Notes: generated by a model from the letters alone, not told the origin. Shown: positions 53,976 through 63,890, counted from the first letter of the stretch. The stretch is DNA of 64,000 nucleotides from Mesorhizobium sp. M1E.F.Ca.ET.045.02.1.1 (GCF_003952485.1 NZ_CP034447.1:682001-746000); one strand, 5' to 3'. Program-made: numbers and translations.

Positions 53976-55418
53976 TTGGCTGCGGAAATTCGACCTTATT
54001 GGCGAAACTTTATTGGTGGCGAATGGGTGGATAGTTCTGACGGGCGCTCGATCCCAATCGTCGACCCGGGCAATGGCAAGGTCATTTCTCAGGTCGCGTG
54101 CGGAGGAGCCGTTGAGATTGATCTGGCCGTTGCCGCGGCGAGGCGTTGCTTCCAGGAACGCCGGCTGCAGTCGCTGACGCCAGCAGCCCGTGGCGAACTG
54201 ATGTTTGCGATTGCCGAGGAGCTCGAAACGCTTGCGGATGAGATCGCGGAGCTGGAAATCCACGACAACGGCAAGACGCGCGCCGCCGGGTACAACGAGG
54301 TGAAGCTCACCCAACGCTACCTTCGGTATTACGGTGGGATGGCCGACAAGCTGGAAGGACGGCAGATCCCGCTCGGGGAGAACGTCGTCGACTATACGAT
54401 TAGAATGCCTTACGGCGTGTCCGCTCAGATCGTGCCCTGGAATGGACCGCTTCCGGTGGGCGCGCGATCTATTGCCTGCGCCCTTGTGACAGGCAACACG
54501 GTTGTGCTGAAGTCGCCGGAGGACTCGCCTCTCAGTCTCTTCGTGTTGGCAGAAGCCTGCCAACGCGCCGGTGTCCCCAAAGGCGCCGTCAACATAGTTT
54601 GCGGTTATGGCTCCGAGGCGGGAGCAGCTCTCGTTGCACATAAGGATATAGACCACATCGTCTTCACAGGGTCAGTGGAAACAGGAAAGAGCGTGCTACG
54701 AGCGGCTGCGGAGCGGGTTATCCCGTGCGTCATGGAACTTGGTGGCAAATCGGCCGCCATCGCCTATGCAGACGCAGACCTCGACAATGCAGCGCGAAAC
54801 ATCGCCCGCGGTATACTGCATCATGCTGGCCAAATCTGTTCGGCCGCCTCTCGGCTCGTGGCTCATCGTTCAATCATCGGGCCGTTGGTTGAAAAGCTCA
54901 AGGCCGAGGCAGCCCGACGGACTGTCGGCCCGGGGCTTGAGGGCTGCGACATGGGACCCGTGATCTCGGAGCGCCAACTGCAGCGCATTGAGACATTGTG
55001 CGAAGTTGGCGTTGCGGAAGGTGCCACCCTTGCAATAGGCGGGAAGCGGCTGGCGCGCGAGGGATTTTTCTTGCCGCCAACGATTTTCACCGACGTTCGT
55101 CCGGATATGCGTGTCGCGCAGGAGGAATTCTTCGGACCGGTCTTGGTTGTTATCCCGTTTGACACCCCCGAGGAAGCTATCGCTATTGCCAATGGGACCG
55201 ACTACGGGCTCGCGGCTGGAGTCTTTACCCGCGACCTCAAACTTGCCCTCTGGACGGCCGATCGTCTCGTCGCAGGCCAGATCTATGTGAATGACTGGTG
55301 GGTTGGCGGTGTCGAGACGCCCTTTGGCGGGACGCGGCGCTCCGGCTATGGCCGAGAAAAGGGACAGGAAGCCCTTCTAGGCTATGTGCAGACCAAGAAC
55401 GTCGGGATCAAGCTGTAA
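53976..55418 (+). CDS. Aldehyde dehydrogenase family protein
   Basis: A 480-residue NAD(P)-dependent aldehyde dehydrogenase. YWRNFIGGEWVDSSDGR near residue 8, AQIVPWNGPLPVGARS near 150, catalytic Glu in MELGGKSAAIAYADADLD near 252, and catalytic Cys in HAGQICSAASR near 290. It starts with TTG at 53976 after AGGTG; no ATG lies nearby in frame. It is about 180 bp after the tetronate operon and 137 bp before a LysR gene on the same strand. It could be controlled by that regulator. Substrate not evident. Confidence 0.88.
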   Translation: MAAEIRPYWRNFIGGEWVDSSDGRSIPIVDPGNGKVISQVACGGAVEIDLAVAAARRCFQERRLQSLTPAARGELMFAIAEELETLADEIAELEIHDNGKTRAAGYNEVKLTQRYLRYYGGMADKLEGRQIPLGENVVDYTIRMPYGVSAQIVPWNGPLPVGARSIACALVTGNTVVLKSPEDSPLSLFVLAEACQRAGVPKGAVNIVCGYGSEAGAALVAHKDIDHIVFTGSVETGKSVLRAAAERVIPCVMELGGKSAAIAYADADLDNAARNIARGILHHAGQICSAASRLVAHRSIIGPLVEKLKAEAARRTVGPGLEGCDMGPVISERQLQRIETLCEVGVAEGATLAIGGKRLAREGFFLPPTIFTDVRPDMRVAQEEFFGPVLVVIPFDTPEEAIAIANGTDYGLAAGVFTRDLKLALWTADRLVAGQIYVNDWWVGGVETPFGGTRRSGYGREKGQEALLGYVQTKNVGIKL

Positions 55419-55555
55419 ATTATCGCCACCGTCTCGACATCTCCAGCCGGCACTATGGGCATGACGGTTAGGAACCGCGAAACGACGTCAACTTAGCTGG
55501 ACATGGCTTTCGTTTTGACAATACTACGACCAAAAGCAAGTGACCGGGGTGCGAA

Positions 55556-56491
55556 ATGGAAAGCCGTTGGCTTGAGGACTTTCTCAGCCTGGTGGACACT
55601 CGAAATTTCTCCCGATCGGCCGAGGCGCGCTACACCACCCAACCAGCCTTCAGCCGCCGTATCAAGAGCCTCGAGGATTGGGTCGGCGCGAAGCTCTTTG
55701 ATCGGACCACCCAACCGATCAGTTTAACGCCCTCGGGCGAACGGTTCCGGCCTGTCGCCGAGGAGGTACTTAGAAGACTCCTTCAGGGACGGGAGGATGC
55801 ACGCCGGGTCGGTGAGACTTCGGCCAATCTCATCCGCTTTTCTGCAACGCACAGCCTTTCACTGACCTTCTTTCCCAACTGGATCAGGTCGATCGAGGCC
55901 AAGACCCATACCTTCAACATCAGACTGGATTCGTGCCAGTTCAACGATTGCATGCAGTCGCTGATCAAGGGTGAATCCCATTTTGCCATCAGTCACGCTC
56001 ACCCGCAGGTCGAGATGAATTTGCCGCCGATGCACTTCACCTCGAAGCTTGTCGGCACCGACCGGCTGCTGCCGGTTACACTGCCCGATTCCGCCGGCTC
56101 CCCCCTTGATAAACTTCCTGGCACAGAGGAAGAGCCCGTTCACTATCTAGCCTATACTGAAACGTCTGCGATCGGGCAGGCTGTCGAACACATGATCCAA
56201 AATGTGGAAGAACCGGTCTATCTGGATAAGGTTTTCGTCAGCCAACTGGCGGCTGTACTCAAAACGCTAAGTCGCGAGGGCCGAGGCATGGCTTGGCTTC
56301 CGGAGAGCAGTATCTCGGAAGAACTGACATCCGGCAGCCTTGTATTGGCCGGCGACGAAAAATGGTTCATCCCCGTTGAAATTCGCATCTTCCGCTCGCG
56401 CGAGCGGCTGCCCGCAATGGCGGAAGAGTTGTGGTCCATGCTGGACGGTGAGGCCGGGCCGGCAGAACTCCTCCCACCCGAGAATTACTGA
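55556..56491 (+). CDS. LysR family transcriptional regulator (HypT/YjiE-like)
   Basis: A 311-residue LysR protein. The N-terminal helix-turn-helix ESRWLEDFLSLVDTRNFSRSA then YTTQPAFSRRIKSLEDWVGA and LFDRTTQPISLTPSG is very close to the HypT (YjiE) branch, which includes a hypochlorite-responsive regulator. The ligand domain includes HLAYTETSAIGQ-like text (residues near 200) and GRGMAWLPESSI near 240. Other family members in catabolic clusters are simple local activators, so response to oxidants is not implied. It lies between the aldehyde dehydrogenase and the broken M81 peptidase gene. Confidence 0.88.
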   Translation: MESRWLEDFLSLVDTRNFSRSAEARYTTQPAFSRRIKSLEDWVGAKLFDRTTQPISLTPSGERFRPVAEEVLRRLLQGREDARRVGETSANLIRFSATHSLSLTFFPNWIRSIEAKTHTFNIRLDSCQFNDCMQSLIKGESHFAISHAHPQVEMNLPPMHFTSKLVGTDRLLPVTLPDSAGSPLDKLPGTEEEPVHYLAYTETSAIGQAVEHMIQNVEEPVYLDKVFVSQLAAVLKTLSREGRGMAWLPESSISEELTSGSLVLAGDEKWFIPVEIRIFRSRERLPAMAEELWSMLDGEAGPAELLPPENY

Positions 56492-56584
56492 TACCCCTCG
56501 CGCATCGAACAAGGCCAAGCTTGCATTGGAGGAGGCCGACACACCGGCCTATCCTTCCTGGAGGTGCAAGAGAGAGTGCGGTCT

Positions 56585-58100
56585 ATGTTTCGAAAAAAGA
56601 AAATCGCCCTTTTAGGACTTATGCTGGAGAGCAACAGCTTCGCTCCGGTAAGCGGGCGCGATGATTTCCTCAGTCGGCTCTACGTGGCCGGCATCGAAAT
56701 GGCCGAGGAGCTCCGTAAGGACGAGTCGAAGATCCCTGCGGAAATGCACAGCTTCTGCGCCACGATGGACAGTTCCGTCGAATGGGAAGCCGCTCCGATA
56801 CTGATCGGCCTTGTCGAGGCAGGTGGACCGATTGACCATGATTTCTTCGCCCAGACATTGGAAGACATGAAAGGTAGGCTTGAAGCGGCCGCTCGACGGG
56901 GTGTACATATGCAACCACGGCGCCATGATCACGACACAAGACCGAGATCCCGACGGCGATATCTTCGAAATGGCCCGTTCCGTGGTCGGAAAAGACTGCC
57001 CCATCGTCGCGACTCTCGATCTTCATGGAAACGTCTCCGACCGGATGGTTGCGGCAGTCAATCTGGTGGTGGCCTACCAGACCAATCCGCACGTCGACAT
57101 GGTCGCTCGCGGTCGCGAGGCGGCTTTTGCAATGAGCTCCATGCTATCTGGATTGCGGCCGGCGTCTGCAATCATCCGCCTGCCAGTTTGCCCGCCGACC
57201 GTGACCCTTCTCACCGACAAGGGACCCTATGCCGATCTGATGAGATATGGTCAGGCCAAGTCCGGCGGCGAGATCATGAATGTCTCGATACTCGGCGGTT
57301 TTGCCTATGCCGACACAGCAAAAAACGGCCTGTGCATCATCGTGACCGCCCGCAGCGACCGCGCCGTCGCCGAGGCAGTAGCCCAGGATATTGCCGAGTA
57401 TGCCTGGAGTGACTACCGGCGCTATGACCCGCACCTCACCCCGCTCGACGAGGCGGTGGCAAAAGCGGTCACCGCTGGAGAAGATCCGAGCCTGCCAGCC
57501 GTCATCCTCGCCGATGTCGCCGACAATCCCGGGGGCGGGGCGAACGGCAACACGACATGGCTTCTCGAGGCCTTGATAAAGGCTCGAGCCAATGGAGCCG
57601 TGCTTGGCATTTTCAACGATCCGGCGCTGGCGCGGGAGGCCATGGAATTGGGAGAAGGCGCTCGTTTCCGGGCGGTCTTCAACCGGGTTGAGCCAGACAG
57701 GTTCTCCCGCCGATTTGAAGCCAGTGCGACCGTGCTACGGATCCGCGACGGCGATTGTGTCGGCCGCCGAGGTTTCTACGCCAATCGCAGGCTCGATCTC
57801 GGCACGACAGTGCTTCTCGACGTCGAAGGCATCAAGGTTGTCATCATCTCCATACGTACACAGTGTGCCGACCCGGTCTTCTTCGAGATGATGGGGATCG
57901 ACATCAGCAAGGCGCGTTCGATCGTCGTAAAATCACGCGGTCATTTCCGTGCCGGCTTTGACGAATTCTTCGGACCAGACCAGGTGATCGAGGTGGACGC
58001 GCCCGGCCTGTCATCGCCAATTCTCACACGTTTCGATTTTAAGTTCTTGCCGCGGCCGATTTTCCCCGTCGATCGCGACGTGACGTGGCCACGCGCCTGA
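56585..58100 (+). pseudogene. M81 family metallopeptidase (MlrC-like), frameshifted
   Basis: The first part from the ATG at 56585 reads FRKKKIALLGLMLESNSFAP and later DHDFFAQTLEDMKGRLEAA. Near 56884-56893 the frame must change to continue RPLDGVYICNHGAMITTQDRD, DLHGNVSDRMV, VADNPGGGANGNTTWLLEAL and RSIVVKSRGHFRAGFDEFF. Together they make one M81 protein of about 500 residues, normal for this family, with probable metal ligands in LESNSF, DLHGN and the HGAM region. GAAGCGGCCGCTCGAC appears two bases short of the expected in-frame text. It is dead or translated by frameshifting, unless the break is a sequencing error. The family includes the microcystin-linearised-product peptidase MlrC. Confidence 0.8.
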
Positions 58101-58129
58101 GCTCCGACACGAATTGCGCAAGGGGAACC

Positions 58130-59269
58130 ATGGAATTGAATAATCTCAGCACACCGAGCCTGATCCTGGACAGGATTCTGCTCGAGGCAAATACGCGCCG
58201 GATGACCCGCAGGCTCAAGGATCATGGCGTCCGGTTTCGGCCTCACATGAAAACGGCTAAATCCATTGAGGTTGCGCGCATAGCGATCGCCGGAAATTTC
58301 GGCGGGGTGATGGTCTCGACTCTCAAGGAAGCTGAATATTTCGCAAGCCACGGAATTTCCGACATCACCTATGGCGTTACCGTTCTGCCTGACAAGCTGG
58401 CTCGGATCGCCGAGCTCGTCAAACGCGGCATCAAGGTGAGCGTCATCCTCGACCAGCTAAGCCTTGCCCGGGAAGTCAACCGGCAAGCCATCGGCTTGGG
58501 CATTGTAGTTGACGTCCTCATCGAACTCGATTCAGGCGAGCAGCGTGCCGGCGTTCTTAGCGGTTCTGAGGAATTGCTGGATATCGGCCGGGCGCTTGCC
58601 GAACTGCCGGGAACCCGGCTCGAGGGTGTGCTGACCCATGCCGGTCATTCCTATCAATCACGCACCATCGAGGATATCCGCAAGGTGGCGGAGGAAGAGC
58701 GTGTCGTAGCAGTGTCCGCTGCTGAACGACTAAGGGCGATTGGCCTTGCCGTTCCGGTCGTTAGCGTCGGCTCGACACCGACAGCGACCCATGGTGTGAA
58801 TTTTGCCGGCGTGACGGAGGTGCGTTGCGGCGTCTACATGTTCGGTGATGTCATGCAGTCCGAGATCTATTCCTGTGGGCGGGAGGACATTTCGCTTTCG
58901 GTTCTCGCGACGGTCATCGGCCATCGGCCCCAGTTCAACACTGCCCTCATCGATGCGGGCGCGCTTGCCTTGTCCAAGGATCGCAGCACGGCGGCTTCGG
59001 GTCTGACGGAGGATGTCGGCTTCGGCATGGTCATGGACGTGCATTGCCAAGAACGGATTCCGGGGGTCACTGTTGGCCATGTTTACCAGGAACACGGCCT
59101 CCTGGTGAGCCAGGGGCCCTTCCCCTATGACGCCTTGCCAGTTGGTTCCAAGGTGCGGATTCTCCCCAACCATGCCTGCATGACCGCGGCGATGTACGAT
59201 CGATATCATGCAGTTGCCGGGAGCCATGATGGCAACATCGTCGAATGGCCGCGCATCAACGGCTGGTGA
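58130..59269 (+). CDS. DSD1-family PLP-dependent enzyme (D-threonine aldolase/D-serine dehydratase-like)
   Basis: A 379-residue alanine racemase-fold protein. LSTPSLILDRILLEANTRRM at the N-terminus, PLP Lys in FRPHMKTAKSIEV near residue 42, and the C-terminal metal site His-x-Cys in ILPNHACMTAAMYDRYH near 350, which is characteristic of the D-threonine aldolase/D-serine dehydratase group. It cleaves or dehydrates a D-beta-hydroxy amino acid. The ATG at 58130 follows AAGGGGAACC, 29 bp after the M81 gene. Coupling with an M81 peptidase is recurrent in Rhizobiales, suggesting peptidase release of a D-amino acid. Precise substrate not known. Confidence 0.9.
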   Translation: MELNNLSTPSLILDRILLEANTRRMTRRLKDHGVRFRPHMKTAKSIEVARIAIAGNFGGVMVSTLKEAEYFASHGISDITYGVTVLPDKLARIAELVKRGIKVSVILDQLSLAREVNRQAIGLGIVVDVLIELDSGEQRAGVLSGSEELLDIGRALAELPGTRLEGVLTHAGHSYQSRTIEDIRKVAEEERVVAVSAAERLRAIGLAVPVVSVGSTPTATHGVNFAGVTEVRCGVYMFGDVMQSEIYSCGREDISLSVLATVIGHRPQFNTALIDAGALALSKDRSTAASGLTEDVGFGMVMDVHCQERIPGVTVGHVYQEHGLLVSQGPFPYDALPVGSKVRILPNHACMTAAMYDRYHAVAGSHDGNIVEWPRINGW

Positions 59270-59341
59270 GGGGCTGTCGGGGATTTGCTGCGACCGTTCA
59301 GCACCGATCTGATTGCAGACCTCGCGCCTGGCAACAAAGAG

Positions 59342-59372
59342 AGCCCCTGCGCCAACATGGCGTCAGGGGCTT
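59342..59372 (+). terminator. Terminator-like hairpin between convergent genes
   Basis: AGCCCCTG-CGCC and GGCGTCAGGGGCT form an imperfect stem (one bulged base) around AACAT, followed by TTAATTC. It lies 72 bp after the DSD1 stop and 124 bp before the end of the convergent ATPase gene, where a shared terminator is expected. The remaining gap holds no gene. Confidence 0.6.
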
Positions 59373-59495
59373 AATTCATGTCGCGCGAAGTGCGGCTGGT
59401 CAGCCGGGTTGGGAAGAAGGCGCGTCGCTCGAAGACTTTTCGACTTAACGCGCTTCGAGATGGCATTCGCTACAGAATACTTGCGAGCGACGCTC

Positions 59496-60566
59496 TCAAA
59501 TCCTTGCGCCTGAAGATGCGTCGAAAAGGTGAACGGACGTCTCAGGACAGTGCAATCTGATCCTCTGTCCCGGCTTGTGGGTACGACGTTCAGCGGACAG
59601 CGCGCAAATTCGCTGTCCCGCAACGTCTGCAAAGATCTGCATGTTTGGGCCAGTCGGCTCGATGACTTCGACGGTCGCGTCAAAGCCTTCGTTTCCGCCA
59701 GCCAAGACCAGATGTTCAGGTCTTGCTCCATAGACAACCTTCTGGCCCAGGGCGGCTGAGGACTCGCGTGAAATGGCGAGCCGGGTTCCATCCTTAGCCG
59801 TTACAAAAGGTCCCTCGTTATCAGCAGCAACGATGCCCTCGATGAAATTCATTGACGGCGAGCCAATGAAATCCGCCACAAACAGATTGGCCGGAAAGTC
59901 ATAAAGATCCATCGGCGTTCCAATCTGTTCCACACGCCCTTTGTTCATGACGACGATGCGATCCGCCATCGTCATGGCCTCTATCTGGTCATGTGTCACA
60001 TAGACCGACGTGGTCTTGAGCCTTTGGTGAAGGGCCTTGATCTCAGTCCGCATGACAACCCGAAGCTTGGCATCCAGATTCGAAAGCGGCTCGTCGAAGA
60101 GGAAGACCTGCGCATCCCGGACCAGAGCCCTGCCCATGGCAACGCGCTGTCGCTGTCCGCCCGACAGCTGTCGCGGCGAGCGCTCCAGATAGGGCGTAAG
60201 ATCGAGTATCTCGGCGGCTTCGTTGATCTTTTCCGAAATCTCCTGCTTCGACCTTTTCCTCAACTTCAGGCTGAAGCCGATATTGTCAAAGACGCTCATA
60301 TGCGGATAGAGGGCGTAGTTTTGAAAGACCATGGCGATGTCGCGGTCGCGGGCCGGCACGTCATTGACCATCCGTGTGCCGATCGATATCTCGCCGTCCG
60401 ATATCGATTCCAAGCCGGCGATCATGCGCAGCAACGTGGATTTGCCGCAGCCGGATGGCCCGACCAGGACGACAAACTCCTGGTCCTCAATGTCAATATC
60501 GATGCCATGGAGGATCTGCAGGGTGCCAAACCACTTCTCGACGCCGCTGATGGTAACCGATGCCAT
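59496..60566 (-). CDS. Sugar ABC transporter ATPase (MalK/UgpC type)
   Basis: A 356-residue ATPase. Walker A LVGPSGCGKSTLLRMIAG near residue 36, Q-loop VFQNYALYPHMSV, signature LSGGQRQRVAMGRAL near 133, Walker B VFLFDEPLSNLDAKLR near 155, H-loop VYVTHDQIEAMTMADR. The C-terminal 120 residues form a TOBE-like domain (MNFIEGIV, YGARPEHLVL) typical of UgpC/MalK. It is the last gene of a four-gene minus-strand operon for a carbohydrate importer and 27 bp after the second permease. It may be shared with other importers. Confidence 0.94.
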   Translation of the reverse strand: MASVTISGVEKWFGTLQILHGIDIDIEDQEFVVLVGPSGCGKSTLLRMIAGLESISDGEISIGTRMVNDVPARDRDIAMVFQNYALYPHMSVFDNIGFSLKLRKRSKQEISEKINEAAEILDLTPYLERSPRQLSGGQRQRVAMGRALVRDAQVFLFDEPLSNLDAKLRVVMRTEIKALHQRLKTTSVYVTHDQIEAMTMADRIVVMNKGRVEQIGTPMDLYDFPANLFVADFIGSPSMNFIEGIVAADNEGPFVTAKDGTRLAISRESSAALGQKVVYGARPEHLVLAGGNEGFDATVEVIEPTGPNMQIFADVAGQRICALSAERRTHKPGQRIRLHCPETSVHLFDASSGARI

Positions 60567-60593
60567 GTTGGGAGGTCCTTATATTTCCAAGGC

Positions 60594-61424
60594 TTATTTG
60601 ACCGCTCCGAGCGCCATGCCGCGGATGAGATAGCGTTGCAGCCAGGAGAAGACGATGGCGACAGGGACCGTGGCAAGCACAGTCGCCGCCATGACGTGGT
60701 GCCACTCGACCTGGTAACGTCCAGCCACCTGGGAGAATATCTGTACCGGCAACGTGTAATCGTTCTGGCTGCGGATCAAAGTGAGCGCCAGCACGAATTC
60801 ATTCCAGCTGTTGATGAAGGTGAATATCGCGGTCACGACCATGGCTGGAATGGCCAGCGGCAAGAAGATCTTCACCAAGCTGGTAAAGCCGGTTGCACCA
60901 TCTATCCAGGACGCTTCCTCGAGCTCGCGCGGAATCGTGTTGAAGTAGCTCTGCAGCATCCAGATCGTGAAGGCCATATTGAAGGCGACATAGGTGACGA
61001 CCAGCGAATTGAGGCTGTTGACCAGGTTGAGATGCACCATCAGCCGGAACAGGCCTAGGACAAGCACGATCGGCGACATCATCTGTGTCATCAAAAGGAA
61101 ATTCCTGTAGAGCCCTTTACCGGAAAAGCGGTAGCGCGACAGCGCGTAAGCGGCAGGAATAGACAGCGCGATCGCGATGACCGTCGAGGTCAGGCTGACA
61201 TAGAGACTGTTTAGAAGCGCCCCGCCGAAATTGGTCTTCACCCACATTTCGACGAAGTTTTCCCAACGAAATTCGCTGAAGGTCCAGGTCGGCGGATAGA
61301 CGAAGAGTTCGTCGCGTGGTCGCAGGGCGGTCACGAACATGATGCCGAATGGCAGCAGGATAACAACGCAAAGCGGTGACAGCAAAAGCCAGTAAAGGAG
61401 GCTCTTTTTCAGCTTAGGCGTCAT
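60594..61424 (-). CDS. Carbohydrate ABC transporter permease (MalG type)
   Basis: A 276-residue inner-membrane permease. The first membrane segment LLYWLLLSPLCVVILLPFGIMF, then FGGALLNSLYVSLTSTVIAI and a PRELEEASWIDGATGFTSLVKIF EAA loop near residue 170. The MalG-type C-terminus YLIRGMALGAVK is complete. Its start overlaps the upstream permease stop by 11 bp. It forms the translocation channel with that permease. Confidence 0.93.
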   Translation of the reverse strand: MTPKLKKSLLYWLLLSPLCVVILLPFGIMFVTALRPRDELFVYPPTWTFSEFRWENFVEMWVKTNFGGALLNSLYVSLTSTVIAIALSIPAAYALSRYRFSGKGLYRNFLLMTQMMSPIVLVLGLFRLMVHLNLVNSLNSLVVTYVAFNMAFTIWMLQSYFNTIPRELEEASWIDGATGFTSLVKIFLPLAIPAMVVTAIFTFINSWNEFVLALTLIRSQNDYTLPVQIFSQVAGRYQVEWHHVMAATVLATVPVAIVFSWLQRYLIRGMALGAVK

Positions 61425-62325
61425 GCTTCACCTCCTCGGCAGTGTTGTCGTGTTCCTGCCGCATCACCATCAGCACATAGGCGATGGTGAAGACGAACAG
61501 GACGGAGAACATGATCAGCGAGATCGCAGACGCTTTACCGAGCTGGCCGAAGCGAAAAGCCAGTTTGTAGAGATAGGTCACCAGGATGTCGGTGCCGTTG
61601 GCAGGCCCGCCTTCCGTCATGACCCAGATGATTGGAAGCGAATTGAAGACATAGATGACGTTGAGCACTATCGCGATATTGATGAAGGGCTTCATCAGCG
61701 GCAGCGTGATGTAGCGGAACAAATCCCAGGGCTTGGCGCCGTCCACAACCGCGGCCTCATACGAATCCTGCGGCAAAGAGGACAGGCCGCCGAGAAAGAT
61801 CGTCGTTGTGAATGGAATGGAGACCAGGATACCGACAAGGATCTCGACGGTGAAGGCAAGTGGAGCGGTGGCGAGCCACTCGATCGGCTCGCTGATGATG
61901 TGGAAATCCATCAGCGTCGCATTGATGAGTCCGGCGCGACCGTTGAGGCTCCAGCGCCAGAGCACAGCTGTCATGGTGAGTGAAATCGCCCAGGGCAACA
62001 TGACAATTACGCGGGCAAGGCCCCGACCATAGAAATCGTCGTTAAGCATTATCGCAATCGGCAGTGATATGATCAGCGTTCCGCCAACCACCGCGACCGT
62101 CCAGATCACCGTGCGCACCAATGATGAATAGAAAAGCGGATCACGAAACACTTCGGCGAAATTCGCCAAGCCGACGAAGCCCATCATCTTTCCGAAGCGG
62201 CTGACCTCCTGCATTGACGTCCAGGCGAGGTCAAGAATCGGATAGCCGATGATCGACATCGCCAGAAGAAAACTCGGCAGGATCATCAACAGGGGTGTCG
62301 TCGGTATGCGCGTCCGCGATTTCAT
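61414..62325 (-). CDS. Carbohydrate ABC transporter permease (MalF type)
   Basis: A 303-residue inner-membrane permease. LLMILPSFLLAMSIIGYPILDL at the N-terminus, LVRTVIWTVAVVGGTLIISLPIAIML near residue 75, and an EAA loop in SLPQDSYEAAVVDGAKPWDLFRYITLP near 190. Its ATG is 80 bp after the binding-protein stop, with a hairpin between. It belongs to the CUT1 group that imports di- and oligosaccharides or glycerol phosphates. The solute cannot be read from sequence. Confidence 0.93.
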   Translation of the reverse strand: MKSRTRIPTTPLLMILPSFLLAMSIIGYPILDLAWTSMQEVSRFGKMMGFVGLANFAEVFRDPLFYSSLVRTVIWTVAVVGGTLIISLPIAIMLNDDFYGRGLARVIVMLPWAISLTMTAVLWRWSLNGRAGLINATLMDFHIISEPIEWLATAPLAFTVEILVGILVSIPFTTTIFLGGLSSLPQDSYEAAVVDGAKPWDLFRYITLPLMKPFINIAIVLNVIYVFNSLPIIWVMTEGGPANGTDILVTYLYKLAFRFGQLGKASAISLIMFSVLFVFTIAYVLMVMRQEHDNTAEEVKHDA

Positions 62326-62362
62326 GATCCCGTTCCACGGCTATTGAGGCTCGCTCAGGGAA

Positions 62363-62390
62363 ATGGGCGGGCTACCCCACGCCCGCCCAT
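62363..62390 (-). other. Intercistronic stem-loop after the MalE-like gene
   Basis: ATGGGCGGGC (62363-62372), 8-nt loop, GCCCGCCCAT (62381-62390): a perfect 10-bp stem 15 bp beyond the binding-protein stop. On the minus strand it is followed by only a short T-run (TTTCCC), so partial termination or mRNA protection is likely. Confidence 0.7.
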
Positions 62391-62405
62391 CTTTCGCGGC
62401 AGCGC

Positions 62406-63638
62406 CTACTTGCTGCGAATTTTGTTGATATCGGCCGCGGCAGCCTTGAGCGCTTCGTCAGGCTTGGCTTGGCCAAGATAGATCTGCTGCAAGGCGCGAA
62501 CTGTCGTGTCGGCGATCTCTTCCCAATTCGCGATGGTCGGAGCAAACTTCGCATAGGGCAGACCCGCTGCAAAGCCGGCAATATCAGGATCGCTGCTGTA
62601 GTATTTCTCGGCCGCGACATTCTTCGTTACGGGCAGGAAGCCTTCGCCGTGATCGAACTTGGTCCGCCATTCGTCCTTGTACGCGAACTCGATGAACTTC
62701 CAGGCTTCCTTCTTCACTTGCGAGGAAGAGAAGAGCATCAGCGTGTCGGTCACACCGTAGGTCGCCTTGGCCTTGCCTTCCGGGAAAGGCAGGACCTTGT
62801 ACTTCAGGTTCGGCGCCTCGGCTTTGATCTGAGGAATGAGCATCGGGAAGGTGAAGACCATCCCGACCTTGCCTTGCTTGAAGAGGTTGAAAACGTCTTC
62901 ACGGGTGTAGTTGGTCGGAGAAGGCTGGGTCAGTCCTTCGTCGATCATCTTCTTGTACAATGTCACAGCCTGGAGTGCCTCAGGGGTGTCGAGGCCCGAC
63001 GTCCCATCACCCTTCAGGATGTCGCCGCCGTGAGTCCAAAGGCTGTAGTAGAAATAGGCGTCGGTCTCGATTTCCTTGCCCTGCAGACCGAAGGCAAAGG
63101 TGTCGGGAACAGCCTTGAGCTTCTCGGCAGTCGTATAGAACTCGTCCCAGTTGGCGGGAGCCTTGGCGCCGGCCTTGTCGAGCAGATCGGTGTTGACCAG
63201 CATGGCGCGGGCAGAGGCGGCGACCGGCAGCCCCATGGTCTTGCCATCGATGACGGACGGCGCCATGAAAGTGTCGATGAAGGTCGACTTGAATTCTGGC
63301 GTCAGGTAGGAATCGACCGGTTCGGCGATGCCCTGGGAGGCGAAGTCAACCAGCCAGCGCGTACCGATGATCGAAATGTCGGGGGCTTGGCCGCCGGCGA
63401 TATCGGTGGTTAGCCGCTGCAGGAGCGTGTCCCACGGAACCACCTGGATGTTGATATGGATGTCGGGATTCTCCTTCTCGAAGGCCGCCGCCACTTCCTC
63501 AAAGTACGGGCCAGTCTTGGAGCTATACTCCGCCACGGTGAAGTTGACCTGCGTTTTGGCATAAGCCGGGCTGCCCGCCCAAGCCATGCCCACAGCGAGG
63601 GCCGACGCAGCCATCGCTTTGCGAATGCTGAAAGTCAT
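62406..63638 (-). CDS. Carbohydrate ABC transporter substrate-binding protein (MalE-like, family 1)
   Basis: A 410-residue extracellular solute-binding protein. Signal peptide FSIRKAMAASALAVGMAWAG with cleavage near AYA-KTQ. NPDIHINIQVVPWDTLLQRL near residue 65 and PDISIIGTRWLVDFASQG near 85 are typical. A KVGMVFTFPMLIPQIKAE segment near 265 and SSQVKKEAWKFIEFAYKDEW near 310 are family features. GAGGAGAAC precedes the ATG at 63638; longer frames run into the promoter. It is the first gene of the importer operon. Confidence 0.94.
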   Translation of the reverse strand: MTFSIRKAMAASALAVGMAWAGSPAYAKTQVNFTVAEYSSKTGPYFEEVAAAFEKENPDIHINIQVVPWDTLLQRLTTDIAGGQAPDISIIGTRWLVDFASQGIAEPVDSYLTPEFKSTFIDTFMAPSVIDGKTMGLPVAASARAMLVNTDLLDKAGAKAPANWDEFYTTAEKLKAVPDTFAFGLQGKEIETDAYFYYSLWTHGGDILKGDGTSGLDTPEALQAVTLYKKMIDEGLTQPSPTNYTREDVFNLFKQGKVGMVFTFPMLIPQIKAEAPNLKYKVLPFPEGKAKATYGVTDTLMLFSSSQVKKEAWKFIEFAYKDEWRTKFDHGEGFLPVTKNVAAEKYYSSDPDIAGFAAGLPYAKFAPTIANWEEIADTTVRALQQIYLGQAKPDEALKAAAADINKIRSK

Positions 63639-63890
63639 GAATTTGTTCTCCTCATGAGGTGTTTGTCTTCTTTTCGACCCGAAGCGGCAGCACCCAGGCG
63701 CCGCACCGATCAAGACACTGTGCGCCAGCAAAACGACAGGTGAAAATACAATTATCGCATGGGGGCATGAAGAAGTAGCATAGGTCGCATGAAGGCATCC
63801 CGGATGCTTTTCGCAACAAGCGCAGTATAGCAAAAGGCGAACTTGATCGCCTTCTGTTGTGCATAAATAGCATACTTGTGACGACGCGTT
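63639..63890 (-). promoter_or_regulatory. Leader/promoter region of the sugar importer operon
   Basis: 252 bp between the SDR/epimerase fragment and the binding-protein gene, both on the minus strand. It has no credible gene and is visibly AT-richer than the coding DNA, as expected for a promoter. I could not assign -35/-10 boxes or an operator with confidence. Confidence 0.35.

Noticed and set aside
55556..56491. A hypochlorite-stress regulator based on HypT similarity
   Set aside because: Similarity is strongest in the DNA-binding part, and the neighbours are catabolic. No redox-defence genes are nearby, so function was not assigned.
59365..59465. Possible third copy of the palindromic repeat (TCATGTCGCGCGAAGTGCG)
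   Set aside because: Only the first few bases resemble the element; the closing arm is absent.
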